A stretch of 48,492 bases of DNA from Candidatus Sulfopaludibacter sp. (GTDB lineage Bacteria > Acidobacteriota > Terriglobia > Bryobacterales > Bryobacteraceae): positions 1 to 48,492 of the forward strand of contig JARLGM010000034.1 of assembly GCA_031292755.1 (NCBI GenBank), in the 5' to 3' direction. Below are positions 8,061 to 17,474 of the stretch, in pieces. A program made the translations under genes and the position numbers. Position 1 is the first letter of the stretch. The number at the start of each line of letters is the position of its first letter. The notes beneath the pieces are model-generated. The model did not search any database. It was not told where the DNA came from and saw only the letters and a list, made by a program, of their open reading frames with translations.

Positions 8061-10693
8061 ACGTGCGACCATTCTTTCGCGTTCACCTGTTTGGCTTCGA
8101 CCGGGCAGCGCCCGCGGTATGCGCTCCAGAACAGCTCGATCAGTTCGGCCACCAGCGGCATGCGCGGGTTGGAGCGCCAGGAGGGGTCGTCGAACGCGAT
8201 CTTGGCCAGATCGGGCAAGGCGCGCTGGAACTCCGCCTCGGGGATCCCCAGCTCCGCGATGGAGCGCGGAATGCCCAGCCGGTCCAGCAACTGCGACGTC
8301 GCCGCCACCAGGTTCGCCACCTTCTCCGCCACCGTGTCGCCGCCCAGGTTCAGCAGGTCCGCCACCGCGGCATACTTCTTGTGCGCCACATACGCCCGCT
8401 GGTTCGGAGACGGCATGAACTTGGAAGGGACCGAGGCATTGTAGTGGATCACGTGCGGCAGCATCAGCGCATTTGCCCGCCCGTGCGATACGCCGAAGCG
8501 CGCGCCGAACGCGTGAGCCAGCGCGTGGTTGACCCCCACCGACGCGTTGGAAAACGCCAGCGCCGCAATGCAGGCCGCGTTATGCATCATGCTGCGCGCC
8601 TCTTCATCGCCCGGCTGCTCGTAGGCGGTGGGCAGATACCGGAACACCAGGCGAATCGCCTGCATGGCATTCGAGTCCGTGTAGGGGGACGCGTGAATCG
8701 AGACGCCCGCCTCCAGCGCGTGCGTCAGGCAGTCGATGCCGGTATCGGCCGTCAGGCCCTTCGGCATGGACATCACAAACTGCGGATCCACTATGGCCAC
8801 GTCGGGACTCAGCGAGTAGTCGGCCAGCGTGACCTTGCGTCCGCGTTCCTTATCGATCAGGACGGCGAAGGGCGTGACCTCGCTGCCGGTGCCGCTCGTG
8901 GTGGAAATGGCGATCAGGCGCACCGGGTTGGCTTTCGCCGCGGGGTATTGCACCACTCGCTTGCGGATGTCCAGGAACGGCGCCGCCAGTTCCTCCAGGT
9001 CTGCCTCCGGCGATTCGTACTTCAGCTTCATGATTTTCGCCGCGTCGATTACCGACCCGCCGCCCAACGCAATGATTTGATCCGCCTGGTGCAGCGTGAG
9101 CGCTTCCACTCCCTGCATGACCGCTTTGACCTCCGGTTCGGCGTCCGGAATGGCCAGCACGCGCACCAGAGTCTGCTCCGGGATGGAACGGCGCACCACC
9201 GCCACGTGGCCCATCTGCTCCAGCATGGGATTGGTGACGATGAGCGTGGCGCGCGATGGAAACTGGCGCAGGTTCTCTACGGCGTTCATGTTGAAGTAAA
9301 TTTGATTGGGAACGCGAAACCACATATGGGCTTGAGTCCTCCGGGCCACGCGCTTGATATTCAGATAGTGATACAGGTTGACGTTGTCGGTGGTACTGTT
9401 GCCGCCGCCGGTGCCGCAGCCGAACGAAAACGTCGGCACCATATCGTTGTACACCCCGCCCAGGGCGCCGATCGATCCGGGAGAATTGGCAATGATCCGC
9501 CCGGCATCCATCACTTCGCTGAATTTCCGGATGATGGCATCGTTGCGGGAGAAAATGACCGCGGTGTGTCCCAGGCCTCCGGCGTGGTTTACGTCGATGC
9601 ACACCCGCAGCGCCTCGTCGGTGGACTTCGCGCGATACACCGCGAGCACCGGGAACAGCTTCTCCACCGAAAGCGGATGCTCACGTCCCACGCCGCGGAT
9701 GGGCGCCACCAGAAGCTTGGTTTCCGCCGGGACGCGCAGCCCGCACGCGCGCGCGATATCGGTGGCCTTCTGGCCCATTGCCATGGGCTGCATGAACCCG
9801 GTCTTGGGATCGATTACGGAGCGGCCCAGCAGATCGGTTTCTCTTTCGTCGCAGATGTGCGCGCCCAGGTCGGCGAATTTGCGCAGGACCAGATCGTAAA
9901 TCTCGTCATCGATCACCACCGTCTGTTCGGAGGCGCAGATGGTGCCGTTGTCGAACGTCTTGGAAGTGATGATGTCCACTACCGCCATGTCCAGCCGGGC
10001 GGTCTTTTCCAGGTAGACCGGCGTGTTGCCCGGACCCACGCCGAGCGCGGGCTTGCCCGAACTGTACGCCGCTCTGACCGCTCCCGGCCCGCCGGTAGCG
10101 TCGATCAGTTTCACTTCCTTGTGATGCATCAGGTAGACGTTGTCCGGGATCGTGGGCGCTTCCACGCAGGTGAAAACTCCTTCGGGCGCGCCGTGGTGCA
10201 CCGCCGCTTCATACATAATGCGGATGGCCTCCTGGCAGCATCGCCAGGCTTTCGGATGCGGGCCGAAGAGCACCGCATTGCGCGTCTTGATGGCCATGAT
10301 GCATTTGAACAGCACGGTGGAGGTGGGGTTGGTGATGGGGGTGACCGAGAAGATGAGCCCGATCGGTTCGGCCACTTCCACCAGGCCGCGTTCCGGAAAT
10401 TCGCGAATCGTGCCGACGCTGGGCTTGTCTCTGATGTAGTTATAGACAAACTCGGTGGCCACCATGTTCTTGATGGCTTTATCTTCCAGCACGCCGAGGC
10501 GCGTCTCTTCGATGGCCAGGCGCGCCAGGTATTGAGCCTGCTGAAGTCCAGCCAGGACCATGGCTTTGACAATCCGGTCAACGTCCTGCTGACTGAATTG
10601 CGTGAAGACGGCGGCGGCGGTCTTGCCTTGCCTCACCAAACCTTCCAGGTAAGCGATGCGGCCGTCCGTGAGGGGTGCTGCGTTCTCCGTCAT
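8057..10693 (-). CDS. adhE: Bifunctional acetaldehyde-CoA / alcohol dehydrogenase
   Basis: An 878-residue fusion. The N-terminal half is a CoA-acylating aldehyde dehydrogenase with catalytic Cys253 in GTICASEQ and the cofactor loop DATGGPGAV near residue 198. The C-terminal half (from about 450) is an iron-dependent alcohol dehydrogenase with [22 protein letters not shown] and [20 protein letters not shown], which supply the metal-binding Asp and His residues. Together they interconvert acyl-CoA, aldehyde and alcohol with NADH. Size and domain order match AdhE. In this setting it could reoxidise NADH made during glycerol breakdown when oxygen is low; that is inference. ATG at 10693; no strong ribosome binding site is visible. 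It is coupled to the STAS gene downstream. Confidence 0.93.
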   Translation of the reverse strand: MTENAAPLTDGRIAYLEGLVRQGKTAAAVFTQFSQQDVDRIVKAMVLAGLQQAQYLARLAIEETRLGVLEDKAIKNMVATEFVYNYIRDKPSVGTIREFPERGLVEVAEPIGLIFSVTPITNPTSTVLFKCIMAIKTRNAVLFGPHPKAWRCCQEAIRIMYEAAVHHGAPEGVFTCVEAPTIPDNVYLMHHKEVKLIDATGGPGAVRAAYSSGKPALGVGPGNTPVYLEKTARLDMAVVDIITSKTFDNGTICASEQTVVIDDEIYDLVLRKFADLGAHICDERETDLLGRSVIDPKTGFMQPMAMGQKATDIARACGLRVPAETKLLVAPIRGVGREHPLSVEKLFPVLAVYRAKSTDEALRVCIDVNHAGGLGHTAVIFSRNDAIIRKFSEVMDAGRIIANSPGSIGALGGVYNDMVPTFSFGCGTGGGNSTTDNVNLYHYLNIKRVARRTQAHMWFRVPNQIYFNMNAVENLRQFPSRATLIVTNPMLEQMGHVAVVRRSIPEQTLVRVLAIPDAEPEVKAVMQGVEALTLHQADQIIALGGGSVIDAAKIMKLKYESPEADLEELAAPFLDIRKRVVQYPAAKANPVRLIAISTTSGTGSEVTPFAVLIDKERGRKVTLADYSLSPDVAIVDPQFVMSMPKGLTADTGIDCLTHALEAGVSIHASPYTDSNAMQAIRLVFRYLPTAYEQPGDEEARSMMHNAACIAALAFSNASVGVNHALAHAFGARFGVSHGRANALMLPHVIHYNASVPSKFMPSPNQRAYVAHKKYAAVADLLNLGGDTVAEKVANLVAATSQLLDRLGIPRSIAELGIPEAEFQRALPDLAKIAFDDPSWRSNPRMPLVAELIELFWSAYRGRCPVEAKQVNAKEWSHV

Positions 10694-10758
10694 GGGTTAC
10701 CAACAGTAATTCAGAACCGATTAACTGATAATATAGTGCGCCCCGCGTGAGGAGCGTG

Positions 10759-11421
10759 TCAATCCGCCACGGATTGCAGGGAAGCGGGGAGCTTGACGAT
10801 GAACGCCGATTCGAATTCTCTGGCCGACTTGCGCACGGCTGACGCCAGGGTTTCCGCTTCGGCTTGCGTCGCCGCGGCGCCTACCAGCACGCACTGGAGG
10901 CTCGCATCGGACGGAGACGGAACCACGCGCGCCGAGCCGTAAAGCTTCTCCATGAGGGCGCGCGTGCGCTCCGCATTCGCCGGCACGCGGAATGTTCCCG
11001 CCTGGACTGCGAAGAGCGTGTGGGGATCCGGGCGGGGCGCCTGCACCACTTCCAGCGCCACCGGCACCACGCCGGGCAGGAGCATGCCCAGTTGTCGGGC
11101 GGCGGCATTGGAAAGATCCACGATCCGCGACTCGATGAACGGACCGCGATCGTTGATCGACACCACTACGCTGGCACCGGTATCGGTCCGGCGGATACGG
11201 ACCGTTGTGCCGAACGGCAGGCTGCGATGCGCCGCCGTAAGTTGCTCCTGGTGAAAAACGGCGCCGCTCGCCGCCACCCGGCCATCGAATTCCGCCCCGT
11301 ACCAGCTTGCCAGGCCTATCTCCGGCGCCTGGGCGTGGGTGACCGCGCAGGCGCATACCAGAGTGCCCGTCAGCATCGCGGCCGTGGAACGTAATTTTTG
11401 CAGGTAGCCAGTATAACGCAC
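10759..11421 (-). CDS. rlpA: RlpA-like double-psi beta-barrel protein with SPOR domain
   Basis: A secreted cell-wall protein. After a signal peptide ending near AQA comes the RlpA barrel, with GLASWYGAEFDGRVAASG, LPFGTTVRI and SINDRGPFIESRIVDLS, all typical of this septal lytic transglycosylase family. A C-terminal SPOR-type domain (from FAVQAGTF) binds denuded glycan at division sites in known homologues. I chose GTG at 11421 because it gives a well-shaped signal peptide with basic residues just before the core and leaves 81 bases to the divergent gene. ATG at 11472 adds 17 residues and would leave only 30 bases between the two starts. No lipobox at the predicted cleavage site is evident. 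Confidence 0.82.
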   Translation of the reverse strand: MRYTGYLQKLRSTAAMLTGTLVCACAVTHAQAPEIGLASWYGAEFDGRVAASGAVFHQEQLTAAHRSLPFGTTVRIRRTDTGASVVVSINDRGPFIESRIVDLSNAAARQLGMLLPGVVPVALEVVQAPRPDPHTLFAVQAGTFRVPANAERTRALMEKLYGSARVVPSPSDASLQCVLVGAAATQAEAETLASAVRKSAREFESAFIVKLPASLQSVAD

Positions 11422-11502
11422 GTCACATTTTGAGTTGCGAAGCAGTTCCGCGTCCAGAGTGTCGTTGGTCATACGGGGGAAGCAACTATCGTTAGGCGCC
11501 GG

Positions 11503-13416
11503 GTGGGTTGCGAGATCATAGAAAAAGTGCGGACTCTTCCCTCAGACCCGGTCCAGGCCCTTGCCGTGCTCCCGCTCGGCCAGAGCGCACAAAAGGAAAG
11601 GCAATGGCTGCAGGACACGCTTGCGTGGCTGAAGAGCGCCCCTCCGGAGAAGCGCGGGGCACGGTTCCAGCGCCTGGCGGAAGAGATTCGCGAGCAAGCG
11701 GCCCTGCGGGAGAAGTTTCAAGAGATCTGGGTGAAAGCTTTTGCGGCCCGGGTGTATGCGGAAGCGGGACTGCCGGAAGCCACTTCCCTGGCAAGCGAAT
11801 TCCTAACGCGCGTCAAAAGACGCGTGCTGCCCCAACTGGAAGATGCCCTCGACCTTTACGCGGCGCTCCAGACGGCGGAATTGGATCGGGACGATGCGCA
11901 ATGGTTCGCGGGTCTCGGCGCAGACGCCGTGGCTCCGTGGCGGGACTTCCTGGCTGCGTCCGATGGCGATTTCCCGGTGGCCGTCCGCCTGCTCGCGCTG
12001 CGTGCGGCGGCGATTGGCTTGTCCCGCGCGCTGATGAAAGTGATGCCCCACCAGTATGAAACCGAATCGCCTTTTTTCGACCTGGTGGAAGCCGCGGGCG
12101 TGTTCGCGAAATGTCCGGCCGATTCCTCCGCGCGCCGCCGCTTTCAGGAAATCGTGCTCCGCTGCCGCGTCTCCGCGGGCATTTCCCACGCGCGTATGGA
12201 AGAGCAGGGCGTCTCTTCGGATCTGGTGTTTCGCCTGGATCTGGTGATTGCGCAACTGGATCGCATCGAGGTGCTCTTGCGAGTCATCTCCGGGCAGGAA
12301 GACGGCCGGGCGTTCGGCTGCATGTTGATTCGCGCCTTCGCCGGCGAGCGCAGTGTTCACATTCTGCTGCGCAACAGTGTGAACCGCGTGGCGCGCCAGA
12401 TTGTGACCCACACCGGCAAGAGCGGCGAGCATTACATTGCCGGGTCGCGGCGCGAATGGTTCCTCATGGGGTGCGGCGCGCTGGGCGCGGGCGGGATCAC
12501 GGCGTTCACCGCGATGTTTAAATACCTGTTCGCCGCGATGGCGCTGGCGCCCTTGTGGATCGGGGTGGCCCATAGCTTGAACTACACCCTGAGCTTTGTG
12601 CTGATGCAGTTTCTGGGCTGGCGGCTGGCGTCCAAGATGCCGTCGATGACCGCGGCCGCGCTGTGCGACGCCATGGAAAAAGACGACGGCATGCACGCCG
12701 AAATCAAGCTGGTGGCCGCCATTGCGCGCACCCAGACCATTGTCACGGTGGGGAACCTGCTGGGCGCCATCCCGCTGGCGGTTCTCATCGACCTGTTCCT
12801 GCAATGGCTCGACGGCAATCCCTTCCTGTCCCCGGAAACCGCGCGGCACGGGCTGGCTTCCATGCACCTGCTGCGGTCGTTCACCATTCCGTTCGCCGCT
12901 CTCACCGGCTGCTTCCTGTGGCTGTCGAGCCTCTTTGCCGGCTGGACCGCAAACTGGATGGTGATCCACCGGTTCCCCGCGGCCATTGCGCAGAGCCGCA
13001 GAATCCGGGCGGTTCTGGGCGAGGAAGCGGCTGTGGAACTCGGGGAAGCCGTGGATCGTCATTTCAGCGGAGTCGCGGGCTACATTTGCCTGGGCCTGCT
13101 GCTGGGCCTGCTTCCCTTTATGAGCGTGTTCGCCGGAGTGCCCCTGGAAGTCCGGCACATCACCCTGGCCAGTGCGTCGCTGGCGTATGCCGTCAGTGCG
13201 CTGGCCTGGAGCGGTCCGTTGCCCTGGCGCGAGGTCTGGTGGGCCGCGTGTGGACTGCTGGCCACCGGACTGCTGAATTTCAGTGTCTCTTTCGCGCTCG
13301 GCCTGTGGCTGGCCGTGCGCGCCCGAAACCTGGACACCAGCGGGCGCAAAACGCTGCTTCGTGAGTTGTGGAACGAGTTCCGCCGGCATCCGGCGGCGTT
13401 CTTGTGGAGGCAATGA
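11503..13416 (+). CDS. Large membrane protein, 'site-specific recombinase' (Gcr) family
   Basis: A 637-residue protein that resembles PF10136, a family long labelled 'site-specific recombinase' after gonococcal Gcr though it carries many membrane spans. Seen: a soluble alpha-helical N-terminal third, then hydrophobic segments around 330-370, 415-440, 450-485 and 525-620. The GWTANWMVIHRFPAAI stretch before the last block stands where the family has its conserved glycine-rich turn. The recombinase label rests on weak early data and should not be taken as function; there are no tyrosine or serine recombinase motifs here. GTG at 11503 gives the longest frame and has no clear ribosome binding site, so the start is uncertain. 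Confidence 0.7.
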   Translation: MGCEIIEKVRTLPSDPVQALAVLPLGQSAQKERQWLQDTLAWLKSAPPEKRGARFQRLAEEIREQAALREKFQEIWVKAFAARVYAEAGLPEATSLASEFLTRVKRRVLPQLEDALDLYAALQTAELDRDDAQWFAGLGADAVAPWRDFLAASDGDFPVAVRLLALRAAAIGLSRALMKVMPHQYETESPFFDLVEAAGVFAKCPADSSARRRFQEIVLRCRVSAGISHARMEEQGVSSDLVFRLDLVIAQLDRIEVLLRVISGQEDGRAFGCMLIRAFAGERSVHILLRNSVNRVARQIVTHTGKSGEHYIAGSRREWFLMGCGALGAGGITAFTAMFKYLFAAMALAPLWIGVAHSLNYTLSFVLMQFLGWRLASKMPSMTAAALCDAMEKDDGMHAEIKLVAAIARTQTIVTVGNLLGAIPLAVLIDLFLQWLDGNPFLSPETARHGLASMHLLRSFTIPFAALTGCFLWLSSLFAGWTANWMVIHRFPAAIAQSRRIRAVLGEEAAVELGEAVDRHFSGVAGYICLGLLLGLLPFMSVFAGVPLEVRHITLASASLAYAVSALAWSGPLPWREVWWAACGLLATGLLNFSVSFALGLWLAVRARNLDTSGRKTLLRELWNEFRRHPAAFLWRQ

Positions 13417-13424
13417 ACCGGGGG

Positions 13425-13611
13425 CTATCCCACGATGGCCGGGTACACCTTGCGGATGGCTCGGTGTATTTCGGATTCATCATCACTCCGGCGAAACGGC
13501 GCTGAGCATATCGTGGCGCGCACCGGAGTGCCGCCGTTCACGGCCAGTTGCGAAGGAGCGTCCGCCTGCGCGGCGGCGGTCATCACCGCGCCTGCCAGGA
13601 ATCTTTGCGAT
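13425..13611 (-). pseudogene. Fragment of a Tat-leader DegT/DnrJ aminotransferase
   Basis: Downstream of the mannonate-dehydratase-like gene, a minus-strand frame reads RFLAGAVMTAAAQADAPSQL, then AVNGGTPVRAT and about 28 more residues before TAG at 13425-13427. A Tat-like leader followed by (L/V)xGGxPVR is how many acidobacterial DegT/DnrJ/EryC1 aminotransferases begin. The body of the enzyme is absent, no start codon stands at the right place, and inserting one A in the AAAG just upstream would restore a DRKRFLAG leader. I read it as the leftover 5' end of a deleted gene, once second in the operon. The identification rests on a short stretch. Confidence 0.45.
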
Positions 13612-13616
13612 CCTTT

Positions 13617-14657
13617 CTATCCCACCTCCTCGTTGGCCCGGCGCAGCAGGGCTCGCATGTAAGCCAGGCAATAGGCCGTGCCCGCGCGCGGCATGCCGGT
13701 CTCGCCCGTCAGGCGGGGTACGTGATCCGGCTCAATGGCGCCGTTGAAGCGCACCTCGCGCAGCGCTTTCATCACCTGGTACATGTCCACGTAGCCTTCG
13801 TCGGGGAACGTTTCGTCGAAGTGCGGCAGCGGCCCGGTGACATTGCGGAAATGCACTTCGAAGATCTTCCCGCGGCCGCCGAAATCGGCAATCATCTGGA
13901 GGACGTTCTTGCCCATAGCCTCACCGCCCTCAGACCAGGTGCCGGCGCAGAAGGTGAGTCCCCAATTGCGGCTGTTGCCGGCGATCTGTTCCGCCCTATG
14001 GTAGCCCTCGTAATTGATGAACAGTTTGGCCACGCCATTCATTTCGGCGATGGGCGGATCGTCGGGGTGCAGCGCCAGTTTCACTCCCGCTTCTTCGGCG
14101 GCGGGCAGAACGGCCTTCATGAAATAGATGTAGTTGGCCCAGATCTCCGCGGCGGAATACGCGCGGGCGAACTGGCGCTTTTCCACCCGCCGGCGGAAAT
14201 CGTCGAGATCGAACTCCCGCGTGGCATAGCCGCGGTGCTCCACCATTTTCGTGGTGTAGGTGTTGGCCGGGTGGAAATCATAGGAGGCGATGGGGATCTC
14301 CAGTTTTCCGAGGTCGCCAAGAAAGCGGCGGTATGTCTCGATATCCGCATCGCGTCCCGGTTCGCCCAACTGGATGCGGCGCGACCGGTAAGCATAGTGA
14401 ACGCCGGAGTAGATCCGCATGCCGTACCGGGCAAAGCGCTGCTGCGCCGCCCGGAGCGTATCCAGCGTGACCTCACCTTCGCCGAACTCCAGCCTCACCC
14501 ATTCCAGGCCGATCTGCTGGAGGAAGCGCAGATCGTCGTCCGTGGTACTTTTGGCGTCCAGGCGATGACACAGTTTGGCGTTAGCGCGCGGCTGCTGCGC
14601 CCAGAGAGGCGCACCGGCCGCGGTCACCAGAGAACCAAGAAAACGGCGCCGCTGCAT
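13617..14657 (-). CDS. Mannonate dehydratase-like TIM-barrel enzyme with Tat leader
   Basis: A 346-residue protein with the UxuA fold and motif order: LALHPDDPP (metal site region), GLTFCAGTWSEGG, KIFEVHFRNV, FPDEGYVDMYQV and EPDHVP near the end. In UxuA these bind the divalent metal and D-mannonate, which loses water to 2-keto-3-deoxygluconate in hexuronate breakdown. The N-terminus MQRRRFLGSLVTAAGAPLWAQ is a twin-arginine-type leader, so this copy is probably exported; classical UxuA is cytoplasmic and longer (about 390). The substrate may therefore differ. A dead aminotransferase fragment follows it. Confidence 0.85.
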   Translation of the reverse strand: MQRRRFLGSLVTAAGAPLWAQQPRANAKLCHRLDAKSTTDDDLRFLQQIGLEWVRLEFGEGEVTLDTLRAAQQRFARYGMRIYSGVHYAYRSRRIQLGEPGRDADIETYRRFLGDLGKLEIPIASYDFHPANTYTTKMVEHRGYATREFDLDDFRRRVEKRQFARAYSAAEIWANYIYFMKAVLPAAEEAGVKLALHPDDPPIAEMNGVAKLFINYEGYHRAEQIAGNSRNWGLTFCAGTWSEGGEAMGKNVLQMIADFGGRGKIFEVHFRNVTGPLPHFDETFPDEGYVDMYQVMKALREVRFNGAIEPDHVPRLTGETGMPRAGTAYCLAYMRALLRRANEEVG

Positions 14658-14756
14658 AGACTCACGGTATTGCAGGCTGAAGGCGCGGTCAAGCGCCTAG
14701 CGCTTGCATATCCCGAAATAGCCGCCTGCCTGGTTACCCTGAAGGCAGAGGGACTT

Positions 14757-15353
14757 ATGCAGCAAAGCCGCATTCTTACGAGCAGGGTCCGGCGATGCCT
14801 GCTCGCAACGGTGACGCTGGCCTGCGTGGGAGTCGCCGGCGGCCAGCAACGTGCGATCGACACCGCGAAGTCCGCGATGACGGTCCATGTCTACAAAGCC
14901 GGCCTTCTTTCGGTGTTCGGCCATGATCACGAGATTTCCGCGCCGCTGTCGGGCGGCGCCGTCGACGTAGAGGGCCGTAAGGTGGAACTGCGTGTCGACG
15001 CGGCAGGGTTGCGCGTTCAGGACGCGAATGTGTCCGGGAAGGACCGTGAAGATATTCAGGCCACCATGCTCGGGGCCGGCGTGCTGGACGCCGCCAATTA
15101 CAAAGAGATCCGATTCCGCTCCACCAGCGCGGAGCCTGCCGGCGCGGGGGCTTGGAAGGTCAATGGCGAGCTGACACTGCACGGTGAGACGCGGCCGGTT
15201 TCGATGCAAGTGCACGAGCGGGGCGGCCACTATGCCGGTGCTTTCCGGCTCAACATTACCGACTTCCGCATCAAGCCTGTGAAAGCGGCCGGGGGCGCGG
15301 TTCGAGTGAAAGACGAAGTACAAATCGAGTTCGACATTCAGTTGGCGCGCTGA
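14757..15353 (+). CDS. Secreted YceI-family protein
   Basis: A 198-residue lipocalin-like protein. Signal peptide from about residue 10 to 29 (CLLATVTLACVGVAGGQQ). Conserved YceI features are the early SVFGHDHEI segment, SAEP strand pairs, VNGELTLHGETRPV and a C-terminal DEVQIEFDIQ strand. YceI proteins bind isoprenoid or other apolar ligands in the periplasm; the ligand here is unknown. A much longer upstream frame exists but overlaps the divergent UxuA-like gene; ATG at 14757 starts directly before the leader and follows a purine-rich stretch, so it is preferred. Confidence 0.87.
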   Translation: MQQSRILTSRVRRCLLATVTLACVGVAGGQQRAIDTAKSAMTVHVYKAGLLSVFGHDHEISAPLSGGAVDVEGRKVELRVDAAGLRVQDANVSGKDREDIQATMLGAGVLDAANYKEIRFRSTSAEPAGAGAWKVNGELTLHGETRPVSMQVHERGGHYAGAFRLNITDFRIKPVKAAGGAVRVKDEVQIEFDIQLAR

Positions 15354-15525
15354 GGGAAGTCCAAAAAGGGGGCCGGCGTCTACCGCCCGGTTCGAGCGTC
15401 CCGAGGTTTGAAGTCTTTAACTTACTGATTCTAAATAACGACCGTCCCGCTGATTCCGCTGCTGACGCGATTCGACTGTGCACAGGACTGTGCACGGAAG
15501 GTGTGAACAAGAAAATGTGCAGCGC

Positions 15526-17124
15526 CTAGAACTTTAGCGCATCTTGGTCCCCCTGCTTTTCCTTCGGAGCCTTCTTGAATGCGGACGAATCGACTAGCGG
15601 AATGTTCGGCTGTTTGCCTTCGAACAATTCCCGAATGGTGAGGATTTGGATTTTCGGGTACTTGCCATAGATCGTTTCGTAGTAGCCCGTCTTGACGGCT
15701 TCAGTCCGCATAGGCCCGGTGGAATCCGCCAGGGTGATAAACACGCCGATCTTGGCTTTCTCGCGGTCTACAACGTGTGCCAAATCGCGGACCATAGCCA
15801 CGTTGACGTTTTCCCCGCCCTTTACCGAAACGATGGCCTTCTCCGTGGTCTTCCCTTCGGGCTTGAAGTAGATCAAACCGTCTATGCCTGAATCCGCTCC
15901 TTTTTTCTTTCCCGCGAACGGAACGGCATTCACAAGCGATACAGCCCACCACTGGAATTGATACTTGTCCCGTTCCGCGAGGTCTCTCGCTCCCTCCAAA
16001 TCCTTCGGGGTTCCATGAACCTCGAATTCTATCCCAGGGAACGCGTCCTTCAGTCGCTTCTCGATCAAGGATATTGCGAGGTGCGTGATATCAATCCCGA
16101 TCCATTCACGCTTGAGTTTCTGGGCCGCATGAATGGTCGTACCGCAACCGCAGAATGGGTCCAAGACAAGATCACCTTCATTTGAGCTTGCCGCGAGGAT
16201 GCGTTCCAGCAACGCTTGTGGCTTCTGGGTGGGATATCCCAGTCGCTCCTGCGCTTGAGAGTTGAGCGGTGAAATGTCATCCCATAGATTTTGGATCTTC
16301 TGCCCCGGTTGCTCATCTAGGTACCGCTTTAGGCGGATGCGTCCGCTCTTATCCGGTGGAAACCAGAGGCGTCCCTCTTGGTCATACTTTTCCATCTTTT
16401 CCCGGCTGATTGCCCATCCATTCGGGTGCGGCTGGTAGCCCTTGTACTCGTACGTGAGATTCGGACGCACACCGGGATTTCTCATGTCGCTTGTAGTGAA
16501 GACCCGACCATCCGCGTCTTTGTACGTGAACTTTGTGTCTATATGCTTCTGGGTGTATGGGACGTAGATTTGGTTCCAGGTTGGCTTGTCGCCCTTGGAA
16601 TAATAGAGAATCGTGTCCATCACTTCGCCGTAGCCGATGGAGACGTTTCCATGAGAACTCGTGCGCTTCCAAACGATTTCCGTCTGGAATCGCTCCGGGC
16701 CGAAAATCGCATCCATCAGTATCTTGAGATAATGGCTTGCCGTGCTATCGCAGTGCAGGTAGATGCTACCAGTCGCCTTGAGTACTCGGCGCAATTCCAG
16801 AATCCGAACGGCCATCATGGAGAGGTACGCCATCATGTCGTTTTCTTTCAGGAACGCACGCATGGCCCGAAGCATTTCCGCCGCGTCCGAGTTCTGCCCC
16901 GTCATCACGCCGTCAAAGGCTAACTCCGCTTCGTCTCCCCAGTGCCACGTATCATCGAAGGCTTCGATTTGCGCCCGTGATTTTTCCCCTGCCGTGCTGC
17001 GAAAAAGAACGTTGTAGTTCGCCTGACTGTTGAAAGGTGGATCGAGGTAAACGAGGTCCACGCTCTCATCGTTCACCGTGCCACGCAGGACCGTCAGATT
17101 GTCGCCGTAGTAGAGCCTGTTCAT
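15526..17124 (-). CDS. DNA methyltransferase fused to an Mrr-like nuclease domain
   Basis: A 532-residue protein. The N-terminal part is an amino-methyltransferase of the beta class: catalytic YLDPPFN near residue 27 comes first and the AdoMet-binding DPFCGCGTT near residue 325 comes later, with TQKP just before it. The order and size resemble type III Mod and adenine-N6 enzymes. The C-terminal 150 residues (from about FQWWAVSLV) contain GADSGIDG and AIVSVKGG, the D...(x)xK core of Mrr-type PD-(D/E)xK nucleases, with Ser where Glu or Gln is common. So one chain may both methylate and cut, or the tail may be a DNA-binding relic. ATG at 17124 is placed right before the conserved start; an extension of 13 residues exists. 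Base composition is visibly richer in A and T than the neighbours, and no separate restriction gene is adjacent. Confidence 0.85.
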   Translation of the reverse strand: MNRLYYGDNLTVLRGTVNDESVDLVYLDPPFNSQANYNVLFRSTAGEKSRAQIEAFDDTWHWGDEAELAFDGVMTGQNSDAAEMLRAMRAFLKENDMMAYLSMMAVRILELRRVLKATGSIYLHCDSTASHYLKILMDAIFGPERFQTEIVWKRTSSHGNVSIGYGEVMDTILYYSKGDKPTWNQIYVPYTQKHIDTKFTYKDADGRVFTTSDMRNPGVRPNLTYEYKGYQPHPNGWAISREKMEKYDQEGRLWFPPDKSGRIRLKRYLDEQPGQKIQNLWDDISPLNSQAQERLGYPTQKPQALLERILAASSNEGDLVLDPFCGCGTTIHAAQKLKREWIGIDITHLAISLIEKRLKDAFPGIEFEVHGTPKDLEGARDLAERDKYQFQWWAVSLVNAVPFAGKKKGADSGIDGLIYFKPEGKTTEKAIVSVKGGENVNVAMVRDLAHVVDREKAKIGVFITLADSTGPMRTEAVKTGYYETIYGKYPKIQILTIRELFEGKQPNIPLVDSSAFKKAPKEKQGDQDALKF

Positions 17125-17474
17125 GAAACTGCCAGCGTACCAGAGTTTAGGAACGGCAATCACCCAAGCGATTCCTGTTTTATCCCCTTCCCTTTTTCCC
17201 TTTCCCGCGCCGTTGTGGATCGTAGGCTCTACATCACCAGGTTCTTTGTGGTATCCGGCGTCCGTCCTCGTTCCGACTCCTAAACTTTAGTAGGCATAGT
17301 CGCCTCAGGTCATGGCCCAAAGGTGGTTTTCGGCGTATGCGCCTGAATCAACGGGGAATATCCAGTAACAAATTAGTAGAGCACTGCCGATTTGGAGCGA
17401 ATTGCATTTCGGCTACGCTTTGTAACGGTTTTCCGCGCCGATGGAGCCTTAACCCCGCGCTGTTTTAACATAGA
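17125..17474. other. 350-base gap, no gene recognised
   Basis: Lies between the methyltransferase start and the extended end of the radical SAM gene. It contains a pyrimidine-rich tract near 17178-17207 and A/T-rich stretches, and presumably holds the methyltransferase promoter. No ORF with protein-like features, tRNA or mobile-element end is seen. Confidence 0.5.

Noticed and set aside
6150-8444. 764-residue plus-strand ORF over glpD and the STAS gene
   Set aside because: Antisense shadow in high-GC DNA; no recognisable domain.
8063-10750. 895-residue plus-strand ORF opposite adhE
   Set aside because: It mirrors the codon pattern of the adhE-type gene on the other strand; His- and Arg-rich with no domain, while the minus strand has full catalytic motifs.
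11503-13416. Treating the 'site-specific recombinase' family protein as a mobile-element enzyme
   Set aside because: It has many membrane spans and no recombinase catalytic motif; the family name is historical.
15370-15425. Stretch with GGTTCGAGC resembling a tRNA T loop
   Set aside because: The flanking bases do not pair as a T stem and no acceptor, D or anticodon arm can be built.
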